Below, in pieces: positions 1 to 9,019 of a stretch of 33,321 nt of DNA; within the stretch, counting starts at the first letter, position 1, and each line of letters starts with the position of its first letter. This stretch comes from Acidithrix ferrooxidans (GTDB lineage Bacteria; Actinomycetota; Acidimicrobiia; Acidimicrobiales; Acidimicrobiaceae). The position numbers and the translations under genes were made by a program. Under the pieces are notes generated by a model that ran no database searches, had not been told where the DNA came from, and saw only the letters and a program-made list of their open reading frames with translations. The stretch spans positions 1 through 33,321 of the forward strand of contig NZ_JXYS01000101.1 in NCBI RefSeq assembly GCF_000949295.1, in the 5' to 3' direction.

Positions 1-74
1 AGTGACAGTCCAAGTTCCTTGACCGCTAGTCTAAGCCTAGCTCCGCCGTTATGAGCTTCCTCAATAAGTTCTAC
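1..74 (-). CDS. IS3-family transposase OrfB, N-terminal fragment (runs off the window)
   Basis: Read on the minus strand from about position 74, in the -1 frame relative to the end of orfA, the sequence encodes VELIEEAHNGG followed by ARLRLAVKELGLS. This matches the beginning of OrfB in IS3-type elements, whose family pattern is a short helix, a Gly-Ala-Arg turn and an LGLS recognition element. A TAA in this frame at 77-75 means it is reached by frameshifting out of orfA or by internal initiation. The DDE catalytic core lies outside the window, so intactness cannot be judged. Confidence 0.6.
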
Positions 75-622
75 TTACAAGTAGGCGATCTGAAGGGGAG
101 GTCATTCGACCTCTTTGTCCCCGACAGGTCGCCTGGGCTTTTCCTTAGCAACTCCAGCAATGTGTAAGTTTCTGCGAGTGCCTTTTCTTTTCTATTTAGC
201 TCTGACTCGAACTTCTTTGATCTGACCTTCTCACTTGCTAGTGCAGATCTGTATTTGGATACCGCTTCACCAGTCTTGTCATTCGCCTTTGAACAGGTAA
301 TACGCCAGTCATTTAGCTCTTCTTTTAAGATTCCCTTTGTGCGAAGGTATTCTCCAAGTTGCAACTCAGACATTGTTGCAGTTGCAAGCACGGCTTGGAA
401 CTTAGCCTCTGAACTCCATAAACTGGCTGGAGTTCGCTTAGTTGGATCTTGGCGATCTATCTGGTCCTTTAATTCACGATTCCAGATGTAGATAGTTGTC
501 TTTGGTATCTGGACTTGTTTAGCCAAATCGGCGATTGCACCTCTGGGTGCATTGGGATCTGACAACAGCTCCCTCAGCCTCTTGACAACAGCTTCTTTTT
601 GATCCTTGGGATAAGGCTTCAT
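71..622 (-). CDS. IS3-family transposase OrfA (helix-turn-helix and coiled coil)
   Basis: A 183-residue protein beginning MKPYPKDQKEAVVKRLREL. Residues ~1-50 form a helix-turn-helix with the PKTTIYIW recognition helix typical of IS3 OrfA. Residues ~65-110 carry the second domain (LWSSEAKFQAVLATA, then a short helix and LRTKGI) of the longer OrfA type, in which the block reads W-S-x-E-x-K-F-x-V-V-L-E-T-A. Residues ~125-160 are charged and predicted to be coiled. In this family OrfA binds the terminal repeats and is fused to OrfB by frameshifting. The ATG start is the first in the frame. The last ~15 residues do not resemble the family and may lie past the frameshift point. Confidence 0.8.
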   Translation of the reverse strand: MKPYPKDQKEAVVKRLRELLSDPNAPRGAIADLAKQVQIPKTTIYIWNRELKDQIDRQDPTKRTPASLWSSEAKFQAVLATATMSELQLGEYLRTKGILKEELNDWRITCSKANDKTGEAVSKYRSALASEKVRSKKFESELNRKEKALAETYTLLELLRKSPGDLSGTKRSNDLPFRSPTCK

Positions 623-698
623 CGTGTTCGATCAAAGTTCTCGCCCTGCATGGTTGGTATTCTATTCGAATAGATGCCAACTCCCTTGACACCTAGGG

Positions 699-1443
699 GT
701 TACGATTACAAAATATGAACCGTACGACCATGCAACAAAGGCTTTATTGAAATAGATATTCGTCAACTCGCACTCCCCTAGAAGACTTTACCTCAATGTC
801 ACGTCAAGATATAGAGTCACCCCAGCTTCTTGGGCTAGATCTCGAGCAATCTTTGGTTTAGTGCGCTCGCTTCGCAGGCCAAGTAAATTCCATATTTGCA
901 CGTGGTCCACCATTTAATGGCAGATAAAACCTGACATATTCGACCACTTGGTCAAGATAAAAGTCGGGGTCTTAGGCAAAATCAGCATCAATACCCAAAG
1001 ATCTTGAACCAATGGACAACTTGGATCTAAAGCCATCTTGAAATGGGGTTTCGGGTTCTCGGTGCCAGATAGGACAGCATTTAGCGATCCCGGCTTATGT
1101 GAACTCTCTTCATTTGCTAATTTCAAACAACCAAAACCTATATATCATGAACATTGAAACTAAATTTTAGACCTTAGCAATAGATAAGAAGACTTATTTA
1201 GGTAACAAATCACAACGTATTACAAGCTAAACGCAGGCAATGAAATGAAAAATATGTGATGAAAAATATGTGATGAAAATTGCAAGATTAATAATCATAC
1301 TCTTAGATATAATGATACCATTTTGAAGCTTATTTTTAGTTTATATGGTACAAATCATAAAAATTGAAGGATCTCTCAAGGGCTTAAAGACGGTATTTGA
1401 GGGAAGCCGGGTGTATTATGATCTAATATAGTTTACTTTTTAG
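699..1443. other. Intergenic region with a 14-bp tandem duplication
   Basis: Apart from the doubtful frame at 788-1126, no convincing gene is seen. The AT-rich stretch 1150-1440 contains a perfect tandem duplication of a 14-base unit at 1245-1258 and 1259-1272, with a partial third copy at 1273-1280. Confidence 0.6.
788..1126 (-). pseudogene. Possible decayed reading frame, interrupted by TAA
   Basis: One minus-strand frame is open from 1126 to 788 except for a TAA at 916-914, which is followed directly by ATG in the same frame. The last ~30 residues (KPKIARDLAQEAGV then LYLDV) loosely resemble the C-terminal segment of metal-binding (ZnuA/MntC-type) solute-binding proteins. The upstream part is not recognisable. 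This could equally be chance open sequence; nothing else supports a gene here. Confidence 0.18.
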
Positions 1444-2766
1444 CTAATAGACTATCTCGCTCCTAGGGACGCCACGAGCCACCAAAATTCTACCTACCGA
1501 AGTCTCTATTTGACTTCTTGTGATTTGGCCCGCTGTGATTGCATAGACTATGGCAGCTCGAACTTCTGAGAATATCTGAGGTTGAGCACCCCCACCTCCG
1601 GCTACCATAACCATGTCAGCACCAGCCACAAGGGAGGCCACGGCGGCTTTGGCGATATCGGGTTGATAGGAATAGATGGCGCCAGCTTCCAAAGAGTCCG
1701 TCATGACAACCCCCTTAAAACCTAACTTTCCACGCAATAGATACTGCATAACCTTGGGACTCAAAGTGGATGGAACTCTAGCACTGAGCCCTGGGACACT
1801 TGCGTTGGTCACCATTACCCATTTCGCTCCGCTTGCAATGGCCGCTTCAAATGGCAATAATCCTCCAGCCTTCAACGATGCATAAGAACGAGTAGTGGCC
1901 GGAGCTAGATCGGTGTTCGCGTTAGCACCACCCAATCCAGGAAAATGTTTGATCACCCCATAGACTCCGCCGTCGGAGAGGCCCCTAAGAAATGCAAGAC
2001 CATATGCCGATGCAATTTGTGGGTTAATAGAAAACGAACGGCTACCATCAGGATTTGTCGCCGATGGCCCAACTCTATTATCTAAATCTAGAACTGGAGC
2101 TAAGTCCATTCCGATACCAAGACTTGCCAGCGATATACCAACCTCCGAAGCTAGCCCTTCCACTTGCAAGAGTGTAAGCGACGATGCCATCTGCCTTGGA
2201 GAGACGACGTTTGTAACAAGATTGGTTAACCTCTGAACCGCTCCACCTTCGGAGTCGCTCATAAAGAGTGGAGGTAAAATACCTCCACCTAGCTTCGAAA
2301 GCGCTGCGATCTGCGCAGCTAAATTATTTGGTCCAACTCCTCCGAAGAGAACGATACCGCCCACGCCATCGACCACCGCACCTAAAGCACTCGTTAGATC
2401 GGTGGCTGATGCAGAAGAGATTAAAACCGTCGAGGCCAACTCGCCAAGGGGCACCTGATCGAGGTTGTAACTCACCGACGGACCAACCCTGTCTAATATG
2501 TCCAATTTGACTCTAGCTCGGTCACCAACAGGAATTGGTTTTACCCATGAGGCGACGGGGCTACCTTGGTGAGAGCCACCTTGCTTGTGCTCTACCTTCT
2601 GAGAGTTAGCCTTGGAAGGCGGCAGATTCGAGGATGCAATCCCACCAGAACAAGCGCTGACCATAATCGACAATAAGAATAGAAAGACGAAGCTAGGCTT
2701 TAAAAACAACGCTCGCGCTGGATTTCGCCGAGCAACGGCGATAATTCCATGGCTATTTTTTCTCAT
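1444..2766 (-). CDS. Glycoside hydrolase family 3 lipoprotein (beta-N-acetylhexosaminidase-like)
   Basis: A 440-residue exported lipoprotein. After a basic start and a hydrophobic segment (~20-36), the lipobox VSAC places the lipidated Cys at 39. A Ser/Lys/Gln-rich linker follows, then a GH3 N-terminal TIM barrel. DSEGGAVQRL (171-180) is the substrate-loop motif, KHFPG (273-277) is conserved, and MTDSLEAGAI puts the presumed catalytic nucleophile at Asp357. NagZ-like GH3 enzymes remove N-acetylglucosamine from muropeptides, and actinobacterial lipoprotein members act outside the membrane. The usual HG after KHFPG and the Asp-Ser-His acid/base loop are replaced by LG and an N-T-D sequence, so the general acid/base differs or activity is altered. 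There is no C-terminal GH3 domain. It stands alone on the minus strand. Confidence 0.85.
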   Translation of the reverse strand: MRKNSHGIIAVARRNPARALFLKPSFVFLFLLSIMVSACSGGIASSNLPPSKANSQKVEHKQGGSHQGSPVASWVKPIPVGDRARVKLDILDRVGPSVSYNLDQVPLGELASTVLISSASATDLTSALGAVVDGVGGIVLFGGVGPNNLAAQIAALSKLGGGILPPLFMSDSEGGAVQRLTNLVTNVVSPRQMASSLTLLQVEGLASEVGISLASLGIGMDLAPVLDLDNRVGPSATNPDGSRSFSINPQIASAYGLAFLRGLSDGGVYGVIKHFPGLGGANANTDLAPATTRSYASLKAGGLLPFEAAIASGAKWVMVTNASVPGLSARVPSTLSPKVMQYLLRGKLGFKGVVMTDSLEAGAIYSYQPDIAKAAVASLVAGADMVMVAGGGGAQPQIFSEVRAAIVYAITAGQITRSQIETSVGRILVARGVPRSEIVY

Positions 2767-3084
2767 TGACTTACCCAGAGTCCACCCACTAGGGCAATTC
2801 TAGAGTGTCATTTCACATTGTCATCACTTGGGAGACGCCTAGCCCTGCGAAGTAGGTAATAGCCCAAAAAGGTAGCGCTTAGCTTCAGGTAAACACGTCA
2901 AAAAAAATAAGAAACTGGCGAAACTTTTTCATAACGCTGTCTCAAGTAACGCTGCTCAAATAACAAGGCATAGATCAAGTCCCAATTGACACTTGGGCTC
3001 ACGCATATAGACCTTGGCTTCCGGGGAAGCAGCCTTGAGATCCAACTCGCAACTAAAACCACGCCTCGTGCTTGATAGTTATTC
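2767..3084. other. Intergenic region between TetR and GH3 genes
   Basis: About 320 bases that would hold the GH3 promoter and the end of the TetR transcript. The only structure seen is a short hairpin (GCTTCC/GGAAGC) near 3018-3031, without a U-run. No gene is seen. Confidence 0.4.
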
Positions 3085-3663
3085 CTAGTTGGAGAAAGTT
3101 CCAGTCATCCTCTCAATGGCTCCACAGAGCGCGACTATTGTCTCGTCGATCGATCCGATCTCCTCCCCCTGTGGTCTGGCTGCCTCTAAACCCGAAAGGC
3201 TGATTGTACTAAAGACGATTATTGGATCTAGACCAAGTGTCCAGGGGTCAAATACCTCCATAACCTTAGAGCGCAATTTCGAAGCTATCTCTTTGGTTAC
3301 CTTGGCCCACGGTCGATCATTGCGCCAAAGCTCGGCAAATAACAGTGCAGTAAAGGATGGGAAGTCATAGGAGGATCTAAAGATGACCTCCACAAATGAT
3401 CTAACGTCACTAGAGGCTGAAATCGAATCGATATGACCAAGCAGGGTGGAGATACCTTCCAGAAGAAGGCTCTCCATCAGTTTCTCTTTTGATTTATAGC
3501 GGTAAAAGAGAGTTCCTTTTGCTATTCCGGCACGAAGCGCAATCTCCTCCATGGTGGTTCCCGAGTAGTCCTTAGCTCCAAAGAGCTCCACTGCTGCCTC
3601 GAAGATAGCCAAGGTCTTAGCGTCAAGTACACTCTTTGAAAGTGCCGCAACTTCTTGTCCCAC
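3085..3663 (-). CDS. TetR/AcrR-family transcriptional regulator
   Basis: A ~192-residue repressor. Residues ~15-60 form the TetR DNA-binding domain: an AIFEAAVELF helix, then MEEIALRAGIAKGTLFYRY with the classic recognition helix, then KSKEKLM. The remaining helical domain binds an unknown ligand. A GTG two codons earlier (3669) is possible. The GTG at 3663 is preferred because GGGAGG at 3676-3671 lies exactly seven bases upstream of it but only one base from the earlier GTG. The gene follows the membrane-protein gene by ~48 bases on the same strand, so it is probably co-transcribed and represses its own operon through the palindrome at 4751-4764. Confidence 0.88.
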   Translation of the reverse strand: MGQEVAALSKSVLDAKTLAIFEAAVELFGAKDYSGTTMEEIALRAGIAKGTLFYRYKSKEKLMESLLLEGISTLLGHIDSISASSDVRSFVEVIFRSSYDFPSFTALLFAELWRNDRPWAKVTKEIASKLRSKVMEVFDPWTLGLDPIIVFSTISLSGLEAARPQGEEIGSIDETIVALCGAIERMTGTFSN

Positions 3664-3711
3664 GATCACGCCTCCCGGCTATAAATGTCATAGTAAATAT
3701 TAGTCTTGGCG

Positions 3712-4728
3712 CTATTCAGACTCAATTGAGTCGTCATTCTCCGTATCAAGTGCAACAAGAGGCTTACCCCTAACAACCATGGCTGCAAAGATTATTAGCC
3801 CAGCTAAAAGGTAGGAAGATAGGACGATAAGATCTTTGAGACTCCCAGAACCGCCAAAGTAAACTACACGGCGTATTAGATCGAGACCAGCGCCATTTGG
3901 CAGGTATGGCCCGAAGGTTCGCCATGGATTACCCAACATAACATTTGGCCATGGTCCTCCAGCGCTAGGATTCCCAAGGACCACAAAGAGTACAATAATA
4001 ACTCCAGTGCCAATTATTCCCCCTGCAGCCTGAAGACTTGCAGTGAAAACTCCTACGCCAAAAACTACCAAAGAACCGACCAGCGCAACCTCTAAATAGT
4101 TACCGCTTAGATAGCCCATAAGATTTTCAACTAAAAATGCCCCTATAAAACCAGATGCGAGAGAGTAGATCAAAAGCAGAAGCAAGCGATAAAGGCCCTT
4201 GGAAGCTGTATTGGGCGTCATACCGCCAAAGAGGCCCAATACAACTGCAAACAGATAGGCGCCGACGATTTGGCCGATCACTAGGTAAAATTCGACCAAC
4301 CCATTGGAATTAGTGGCCCTTAGTGGAGCCACGTCGCTGACCGTCAACTTCAAATGCAAAGATGTGACAACAGCTCCAAAAGCCGTCGTCAACACTGGCA
4401 CCACGCTAGGGCCTGCACCTGAGGCAACTAAGAGTTCACCGTTCGATGGACTGATAATAAGTGCACCACTTGTTTTGTCACTCTTTAGACGATCCGTAGC
4501 TATGTTCACATTTGATGCAACCTGCAATGACAACAGATTATTGGCAGCAAAATCGTGCACAATTGCCTTAGCCACCGCCGGTGGAGCCACAAGATCTACT
4601 TTAATATTTTTCGGGCTAGGCGAGTGCAATGCCCCTGCGTATGACGCTATAAAGCCCATCTGAACTAACAGAACTACGAGACCTAGCAGCCATAGAAGAA
4701 TCTTTGGGGGTCTTTTTCCTTGAGCCAT
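3712..4728 (-). CDS. Membrane protein of the YhgE/Pip or ABC-2 permease-like type
   Basis: A 338-residue membrane protein. It has one N-terminal transmembrane helix (~9-30), an extracytoplasmic domain (~40-140) that is Ser/Ala-rich, and then about five helices between ~145 and 325 with an acidic C-terminal tail. This layout of one helix, a large loop and a C-terminal helix bundle is that of YhgE/Pip and DUF3533-type proteins related to ABC-2 exporter permeases. No ATPase is adjacent. An AAAGG Shine-Dalgarno (4740-4736) sits seven bases before the ATG. The TetR gene follows directly, a common arrangement for inducible efflux or envelope-stress membrane proteins. The substrate is unknown. Confidence 0.6.
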   Translation of the reverse strand: MAQGKRPPKILLWLLGLVVLLVQMGFIASYAGALHSPSPKNIKVDLVAPPAVAKAIVHDFAANNLLSLQVASNVNIATDRLKSDKTSGALIISPSNGELLVASGAGPSVVPVLTTAFGAVVTSLHLKLTVSDVAPLRATNSNGLVEFYLVIGQIVGAYLFAVVLGLFGGMTPNTASKGLYRLLLLLIYSLASGFIGAFLVENLMGYLSGNYLEVALVGSLVVFGVGVFTASLQAAGGIIGTGVIIVLFVVLGNPSAGGPWPNVMLGNPWRTFGPYLPNGAGLDLIRRVVYFGGSGSLKDLIVLSSYLLAGLIIFAAMVVRGKPLVALDTENDDSIESE

Positions 4729-4750
4729 TCTCTGACCTTTCTTTTATAGT

Positions 4751-4764
4751 ACTGACCAGTCAGT
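4751..4764. promoter_or_regulatory. TetR-type operator palindrome
   Basis: ACTGAC-CA-GTCAGT is a perfect 6-2-6 inverted repeat 23 bases upstream of the membrane-protein start. It overlaps the best -10 candidate on the minus strand (TACTAT, 4751-4746). TetR-family operators commonly have this TGAC...GTCA form. With a TetR gene as the second gene of the operon, autorepression is the simplest reading. Confidence 0.7.
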
Positions 4765-5480
4765 CTAATTCACAGAGGCGTTCCACCCACCAAACTTGGG
4801 GGTGAACTTTGTCACCTCATCGCATTGTCTAGGCGTTCAACTTAGGTTGCTAAAAGACGAATGGCTATCTGGCGACAATCTGCAATGGGACTAGGACATT
4901 TAGAGATCGCGGGATTGCCCAGTTTGCCAATCGCAAAGGCCCAATCGCAAAGGCCTGTTGCGCACACAATAGCACCAAGTGGTACCCCAAGACGATTCCA
5001 AGACAATCACTATAGGTTGTGGTCTTTGTTTCTACCGAGACCAACCATCCAAATCCCGAAAGATCAAACTAACTATCACCAAACCCGAAGGACTAACAAT
5101 TATAAATAGCCGAGACCTCAGAAGATCTAAAGAGGTACGACTCGATCACAAATTGAATTACCGAAATTTAGTTCGTACCTAAACGATCCATCCTGGCGTG
5201 CACTTATCTCATTTTTACATTCGAATGTATTGGTGTTAGAGTCACGAACTGGCGGCAAGAACACAGAATTTAGACGGTGACATAACGGCATCGGCCAAAA
5301 AGCACGGGAAGGGATTTGACGCATCGAATGAAATTACGGGTTGGCGTTTCATTCGCTAGAAAAAATAAGAGATTAAGTACTATATCGGCGATAACTACCA
5401 CAAAATCTAGGAGAACCAAATTCTGACTCTAACTTTTGTGAAGCTATAGATGTTACCAAAAACAAAGCGAGGTTAGGTTC
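4765..5480. other. Intergenic region upstream of pntAA
   Basis: About 700 bases without a convincing gene; the open frames here lack homology and Shine-Dalgarno sites. A perfect 14-base tandem duplication lies at 4927-4940/4941-4954. The pnt promoter is presumably within 5300-5470. Confidence 0.5.
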
Positions 5481-6593
5481 GTGAAAGTAGCCATTCCCAA
5501 CGAACAGAGTCCAAATGAGACCCGAGTGGCAGCGGTCCCCGATTCGGTTGTAAAGATGAAGGGCAAGCAACTCGATGTCGTAATTGAATCCAACGCAGGC
5601 CAAGGCGCCTTCATAAGCGATATTGCCTACCTAGATGCTGGAGCTAAGGTAGTCTCTACCTCACAAGAGCTCTATGAAGATTCGGATTTGATATTGCGAG
5701 TAGGGCCCCCTCAAGAGAGCGAAATTGAGATGATGCCCAAAGGGTCAATCTTACTTGGCCTCCTACAACCTGCGCATAACGGCCAGATAATAGCCAAATT
5801 AGCCTCAGTGGGAGTTAGCGCATTTTCGCTTGAGCTACTACCGAGAATAAGCAGAACTCAATCAATGGATGCACTGAGTTCTCAAGCAGCCCTAGCTGGA
5901 TATCAATCGGTGATAACGGGAGCTAGTCGCCTTCCAAAGATTATGCCGATGCTCATGACAGCTGCTGGTACTTTAGTCCCAGCCCGTGTATTTGTTTTAG
6001 GTGCGGGTGTCGCCGGTCTCGGTGCTATCGCCACTGCCCGACGCCTAGGTGCAATTGTGGAGGCTTTTGACGTGCGACGAGCAGCCCGTGAAGAGGTCGA
6101 AAGTTTGGGTGCAAAATTCGTTGAACTTCCTCTTGAAGCAGCCGAAGGTGCAGGCGGATATGCGAGCGCCCAAAGCGAAGAGTACCTCGCAAAACAACGA
6201 GAACTCCTAACGACAAAGATTGCCAATGCCGATCTGGTTATAACAACTGCAGCCATTCCACTAGGTAGGGCCCCGATCCTCCTAACCAAATCGATGATCG
6301 ACGAGATGCGAGCGGGATCGGTGATCGTGGACCTAGCAGCACAAAGCGGGGGCAATACCGAGCTAACCAAGGAAGGTGAAGATGTAACCTACCGAGGGAT
6401 AACAATCATCGGAGAGTCCAATTTGGCTACCAAAGTACCAAGTCATGCCAGTCAAACTTACTCTCGCAACCTATTTAATGTCCTTTCATTACTGATAAGT
6501 GGCGATTCGGTCTCAGTAAATCTCGAGGACGAGATCCTAAGCGCAATGTGCCTTTGTCACGATGGGCAACTCCTATGGAAGCCAAAAGCATGA
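5481..6593 (+). CDS. pntAA: NAD(P) transhydrogenase subunit alpha part 1 (domain I, NAD-binding)
   Basis: The 370-residue cytoplasmic dI subunit of the proton-translocating transhydrogenase, which passes hydride between NAD(H) and NADP(H) using the proton gradient. It starts MKVAIPNEQSPNETRVAAVP, typical of the AlaDH/PNT N-domain. The R-x-Q-x-x-D element of the mobile loop is RTQSMD at 125-130. The NAD Rossmann fold is VLGAGVAGLGAIATARRLGA (~172-191), followed by an acidic residue (EAFD197) favouring NAD over NADP. The C-terminal SHASQTYSRN block is conserved. The start is GTG, with GAGG about ten bases upstream. It is the first gene of a three-gene operon with pntAB and pntB, 61 bases from the next gene. 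The protein is full length for a split alpha subunit. Confidence 0.95.
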   Translation: MKVAIPNEQSPNETRVAAVPDSVVKMKGKQLDVVIESNAGQGAFISDIAYLDAGAKVVSTSQELYEDSDLILRVGPPQESEIEMMPKGSILLGLLQPAHNGQIIAKLASVGVSAFSLELLPRISRTQSMDALSSQAALAGYQSVITGASRLPKIMPMLMTAAGTLVPARVFVLGAGVAGLGAIATARRLGAIVEAFDVRRAAREEVESLGAKFVELPLEAAEGAGGYASAQSEEYLAKQRELLTTKIANADLVITTAAIPLGRAPILLTKSMIDEMRAGSVIVDLAAQSGGNTELTKEGEDVTYRGITIIGESNLATKVPSHASQTYSRNLFNVLSLLISGDSVSVNLEDEILSAMCLCHDGQLLWKPKA

Positions 6594-6654
6594 AGGTAGT
6601 AAAGTCTCTCCCACAAATCAATAAACCGCCAAACTTGCAAATGGAGTTCGAACT

Positions 6655-6957
6655 ATGACAACCGCAACCCTTAACTTCTTGACCGTCTTTGTCTTAGCGG
6701 CATTCGTAGGAATCGAGGTCATCTCAAAGGTTCCAACAATTTTACATACGCCACTTATGTCAGGGAGTAACGCGATCCATGGAATCATCCTCGTTGGCGC
6801 AATTACCGTTACCGCTTCAACCACCGGCCTTCTCGGTGAAACTCTCGGCCTGGTAGCGGTTATTTTGGCCACCATAAATGTAGTAGGTGGATTCGTGGTA
6901 ACTGATCGCATGCTCGAGATGTTTAAGACTCGCCGTCAGACCGAGGTCAAAAAGTGA
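6655..6957 (+). CDS. pntAB: NAD(P) transhydrogenase subunit alpha part 2 (membrane domain)
   Basis: A 100-residue membrane subunit supplying the first helices of domain II. Three hydrophobic segments are seen, at about 6-24, 38-56 and 62-84. The SNAIHGIILVGA motif between helices one and two is a family hallmark. GGAG lies about eight bases before the ATG. Its TGA stop overlaps the GTG start of pntB by four bases (GTGA), implying translational coupling that would keep membrane subunits stoichiometric. Confidence 0.93.
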   Translation: MTTATLNFLTVFVLAAFVGIEVISKVPTILHTPLMSGSNAIHGIILVGAITVTASTTGLLGETLGLVAVILATINVVGGFVVTDRMLEMFKTRRQTEVKK

Positions 6958-8393
6958 GCGATATGAATCTCTTAGGGAGCGTAGATTTAATTTCGTCAAA
7001 TACTTTGGCGCTCATCTACCTAATATCGGCCAGCCTCTTCATCTTGGGACTAAAGGGGCTCAGTTCGCCCAAAAGTGCCCGCCGTGGAAACTTCATCGCT
7101 GCATTTGGAATGATACTAGCAATTGCGGCAAGTCTTACCAAGATCCACCCAAATGGCAACCAGATAACCTTAATCGTCATAGGCGTCATTATTGGCAGCG
7201 TCATTGGAGGCTTCTCGGCACGCAAAGTAAAGATGACAGCAATGCCACAGATGGTGGCAGCATTCAATGGCGTTGGAGGAGGCGCGGCAGCTACTGTAGC
7301 GGTAATCGAATATCTAAGACTTAGCGTAGCCAATCGCAGCGTAGTCATAACTGCACTCTCAAGTATCCTCTCGGTTGCTATAGGCGGGATAAGCTTTTCG
7401 GGTTCAATCATCGCCTTCGCAAAGTTGCAAGAGATCCTGACCGGGGTACCAATCACCTATAAGGGAGAGCGCTTCATAAATGCAGCGGTCTTCCTGGCTA
7501 TAGTTGTAATCGGTATCTACCTTATAGCCTTCGGAACCGGCTTGGCGATCCTTGGCGTGCTACTTCTACTTGCAATAATCCTTGGTGTTGCATTCGTACT
7601 TCCCATCGGTGGCGCCGACATGCCGGTAGTTATCTCCCTCTTGAACGCCTTTACGGGCCTTGCCGTCGCTGCTAGTGGATTTGTCCTAGGCAACACTGTT
7701 TTGATCGTTGGCGGCACCTTGGTCGGTGCTTCAGGCACCCTCTTGACAAAGATGATGTCGGATTCAATGGGGCGGTCAATTCGAAACGTATTGTTCGCCA
7801 GCGTCGGCAAAGTGATAGACCAGCCATCTGGCGCCTCGAATTCAACCACGGGCGGCACCTCCAGCGTCCGCACCGGAAATGCAGAGGATATTGGGGTTCT
7901 CTTGGCTTATTCCAAGAAGGTAATAGTCGTTCCCGGATACGGCTTAGCCGTCGCCCAAGCACAACATACAGTACGAGATCTTGCTCGGGCACTTGAGGCA
8001 AAGGGGGCTGAAGTTACCTATGCCATCCATCCAGTCGCAGGAAGAATGCCCGGGCATATGAACGTCCTACTTGCAGAGGCCGACGTCCCCTATGAGCAAC
8101 TTCGCGAGATGGACGAGATCAACGACGAATTCAAAGACGCTGACGTGGTCCTTGTCGTTGGAGCTAACGACGTCGTAAATCCTGCTGCTCGGAACGAACC
8201 AAGTAGCCCGATCTATGGGATGCCGATACTCAATGCAGACGCTGCTAAGAACGTCGTCTTTTTGAAGAGATCGATGCGACCGGGTTTTGCTGGTGTTGAC
8301 AACCCACTTCTATATGCCCCTAATACTATCATGCTCTTTGGAGATGCAAAAGACTCCTTGCTCGCCCTGCTCGCAAGCGTCAAGGCCTCATAG
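6954..8393 (+). CDS. pntB: NAD(P) transhydrogenase subunit beta (membrane and NADP-binding domain III)
   Basis: A 479-residue beta subunit. Residues ~15-275 hold eight or nine transmembrane helices of the proton channel. After a Ser/Thr/Gly linker (~285-305), domain III binds NADP: VVPGYGLAVAQAQHTV near 328 is the diagnostic G-Y-G-x-A-x-A-Q fingerprint, followed by HPVAGRMPGHMNVLLAEADV and DVVLVVGANDVVNPAA. With dI it makes NADPH from NADH at the expense of the proton-motive force. The GTG start overlaps the pntAB stop. The operon ends at a 12-bp hairpin just downstream. Confidence 0.95.
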   Translation: MSDMNLLGSVDLISSNTLALIYLISASLFILGLKGLSSPKSARRGNFIAAFGMILAIAASLTKIHPNGNQITLIVIGVIIGSVIGGFSARKVKMTAMPQMVAAFNGVGGGAAATVAVIEYLRLSVANRSVVITALSSILSVAIGGISFSGSIIAFAKLQEILTGVPITYKGERFINAAVFLAIVVIGIYLIAFGTGLAILGVLLLLAIILGVAFVLPIGGADMPVVISLLNAFTGLAVAASGFVLGNTVLIVGGTLVGASGTLLTKMMSDSMGRSIRNVLFASVGKVIDQPSGASNSTTGGTSSVRTGNAEDIGVLLAYSKKVIVVPGYGLAVAQAQHTVRDLARALEAKGAEVTYAIHPVAGRMPGHMNVLLAEADVPYEQLREMDEINDEFKDADVVLVVGANDVVNPAARNEPSSPIYGMPILNADAAKNVVFLKRSMRPGFAGVDNPLLYAPNTIMLFGDAKDSLLALLASVKAS

Positions 8394-8407
8394 GGTAAAA
8401 TTCCACC

Positions 8408-8445
8408 TTCCAAGTCCGCCGTTGGAAGCGCCTGCGGACTTGGAA
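8408..8445 (+). terminator. Hairpin after the pnt operon
   Basis: Perfect 12-bp inverted repeat (8408-8419 with 8434-8445) around a 14-base loop, starting 15 bases after the pntB stop. There is no U-run on the plus strand, so it would be a non-canonical terminator or an RNA-stabilising 3' hairpin. Confidence 0.55.
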
Positions 8446-8916
8446 ATCAAAGGCCAACGAACTAAAACTAGCAAAGCCACTTAGCCCAAAACCACAAGTT
8501 GGTCTATTTTCTGACCACCCCTTCTCAATTCCGCCGATATCACCAAAGCCACCACGTCCAAGAACTTGCAATCCTTCTTTGGAGCCACGCATCTTCCGAG
8601 CCGAGACTGAATCCGCCCAACACCACAAATCGGATCTGAGTATTTTTCAACTTTCGACCAGGTGAATATTGAGACTTGCGAACAGGTGAACTTCTTAGCT
8701 AAGAATCCGTTTTCGAACTATCAATAACGATGGACCTCCACTAGGGGATGAGACCGCGCAAGGGTGCGTACCATCTTCGACTACCGCTCATAGTCCCCCA
8801 CAACAAAGAAGGTCTTGGCAAATAAATCATTTATCGAAATTGACTCAGCGAATAAAAGCAAGTCACGTCAATCGCTAGCCGATTAGAGTTTGACACAAAA
8901 AGAGCAAAAAGATAAA
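8446..8916. other. Non-coding gap between convergent operons
   Basis: No gene is seen between the pnt hairpin and the terminator of the minus-strand ABC operon. Open frames here are short and lack ribosome sites. Confidence 0.5.
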
Positions 8917-8958
8917 GATCCCATGGCTTGGAAGCGAGAGCTACAAGCCATGGGATCT
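8916..8958 (-). terminator. Intrinsic terminator of the ABC importer operon
   Basis: A perfect 15-bp stem (8916-8930 with 8944-8958) and a 13-base loop. Read on the minus strand it is followed by TTTATCTTTTTGCTCTTTTT. It lies ~60 bases beyond the ATPase stop at 9020. The stem plus U-rich tail on that strand makes it a textbook terminator. Confidence 0.82.
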
Positions 8959-9019
8959 AGAGTCAAAATCTAAGTCGATCTCTCTCTTTAGTTATGGATT
9001 GGCGTTGAGGTCGAAGTGG

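Larger units (their letters stand above)
1..698 (-). mobile_element. IS3-family insertion sequence, partial (5' portion)
   Basis: An IS3-type element is entered from its 5' end and leaves the window on the left. It contains orfA and the first codons of orfB. Its outer end is placed near 698 because the 21 bases at 678-698 recur, inverted, at 28859-28879 without the rest of the element. That is what a shared IS terminus would look like, although the exact tip and any target duplication cannot be fixed from one end. Confidence 0.7.

Noticed and set aside
5903-6370. 155-codon minus-strand frame inside pntAA
   Set aside because: It is antisense to a conserved gene and its composition follows from the codon bias of pntAA.
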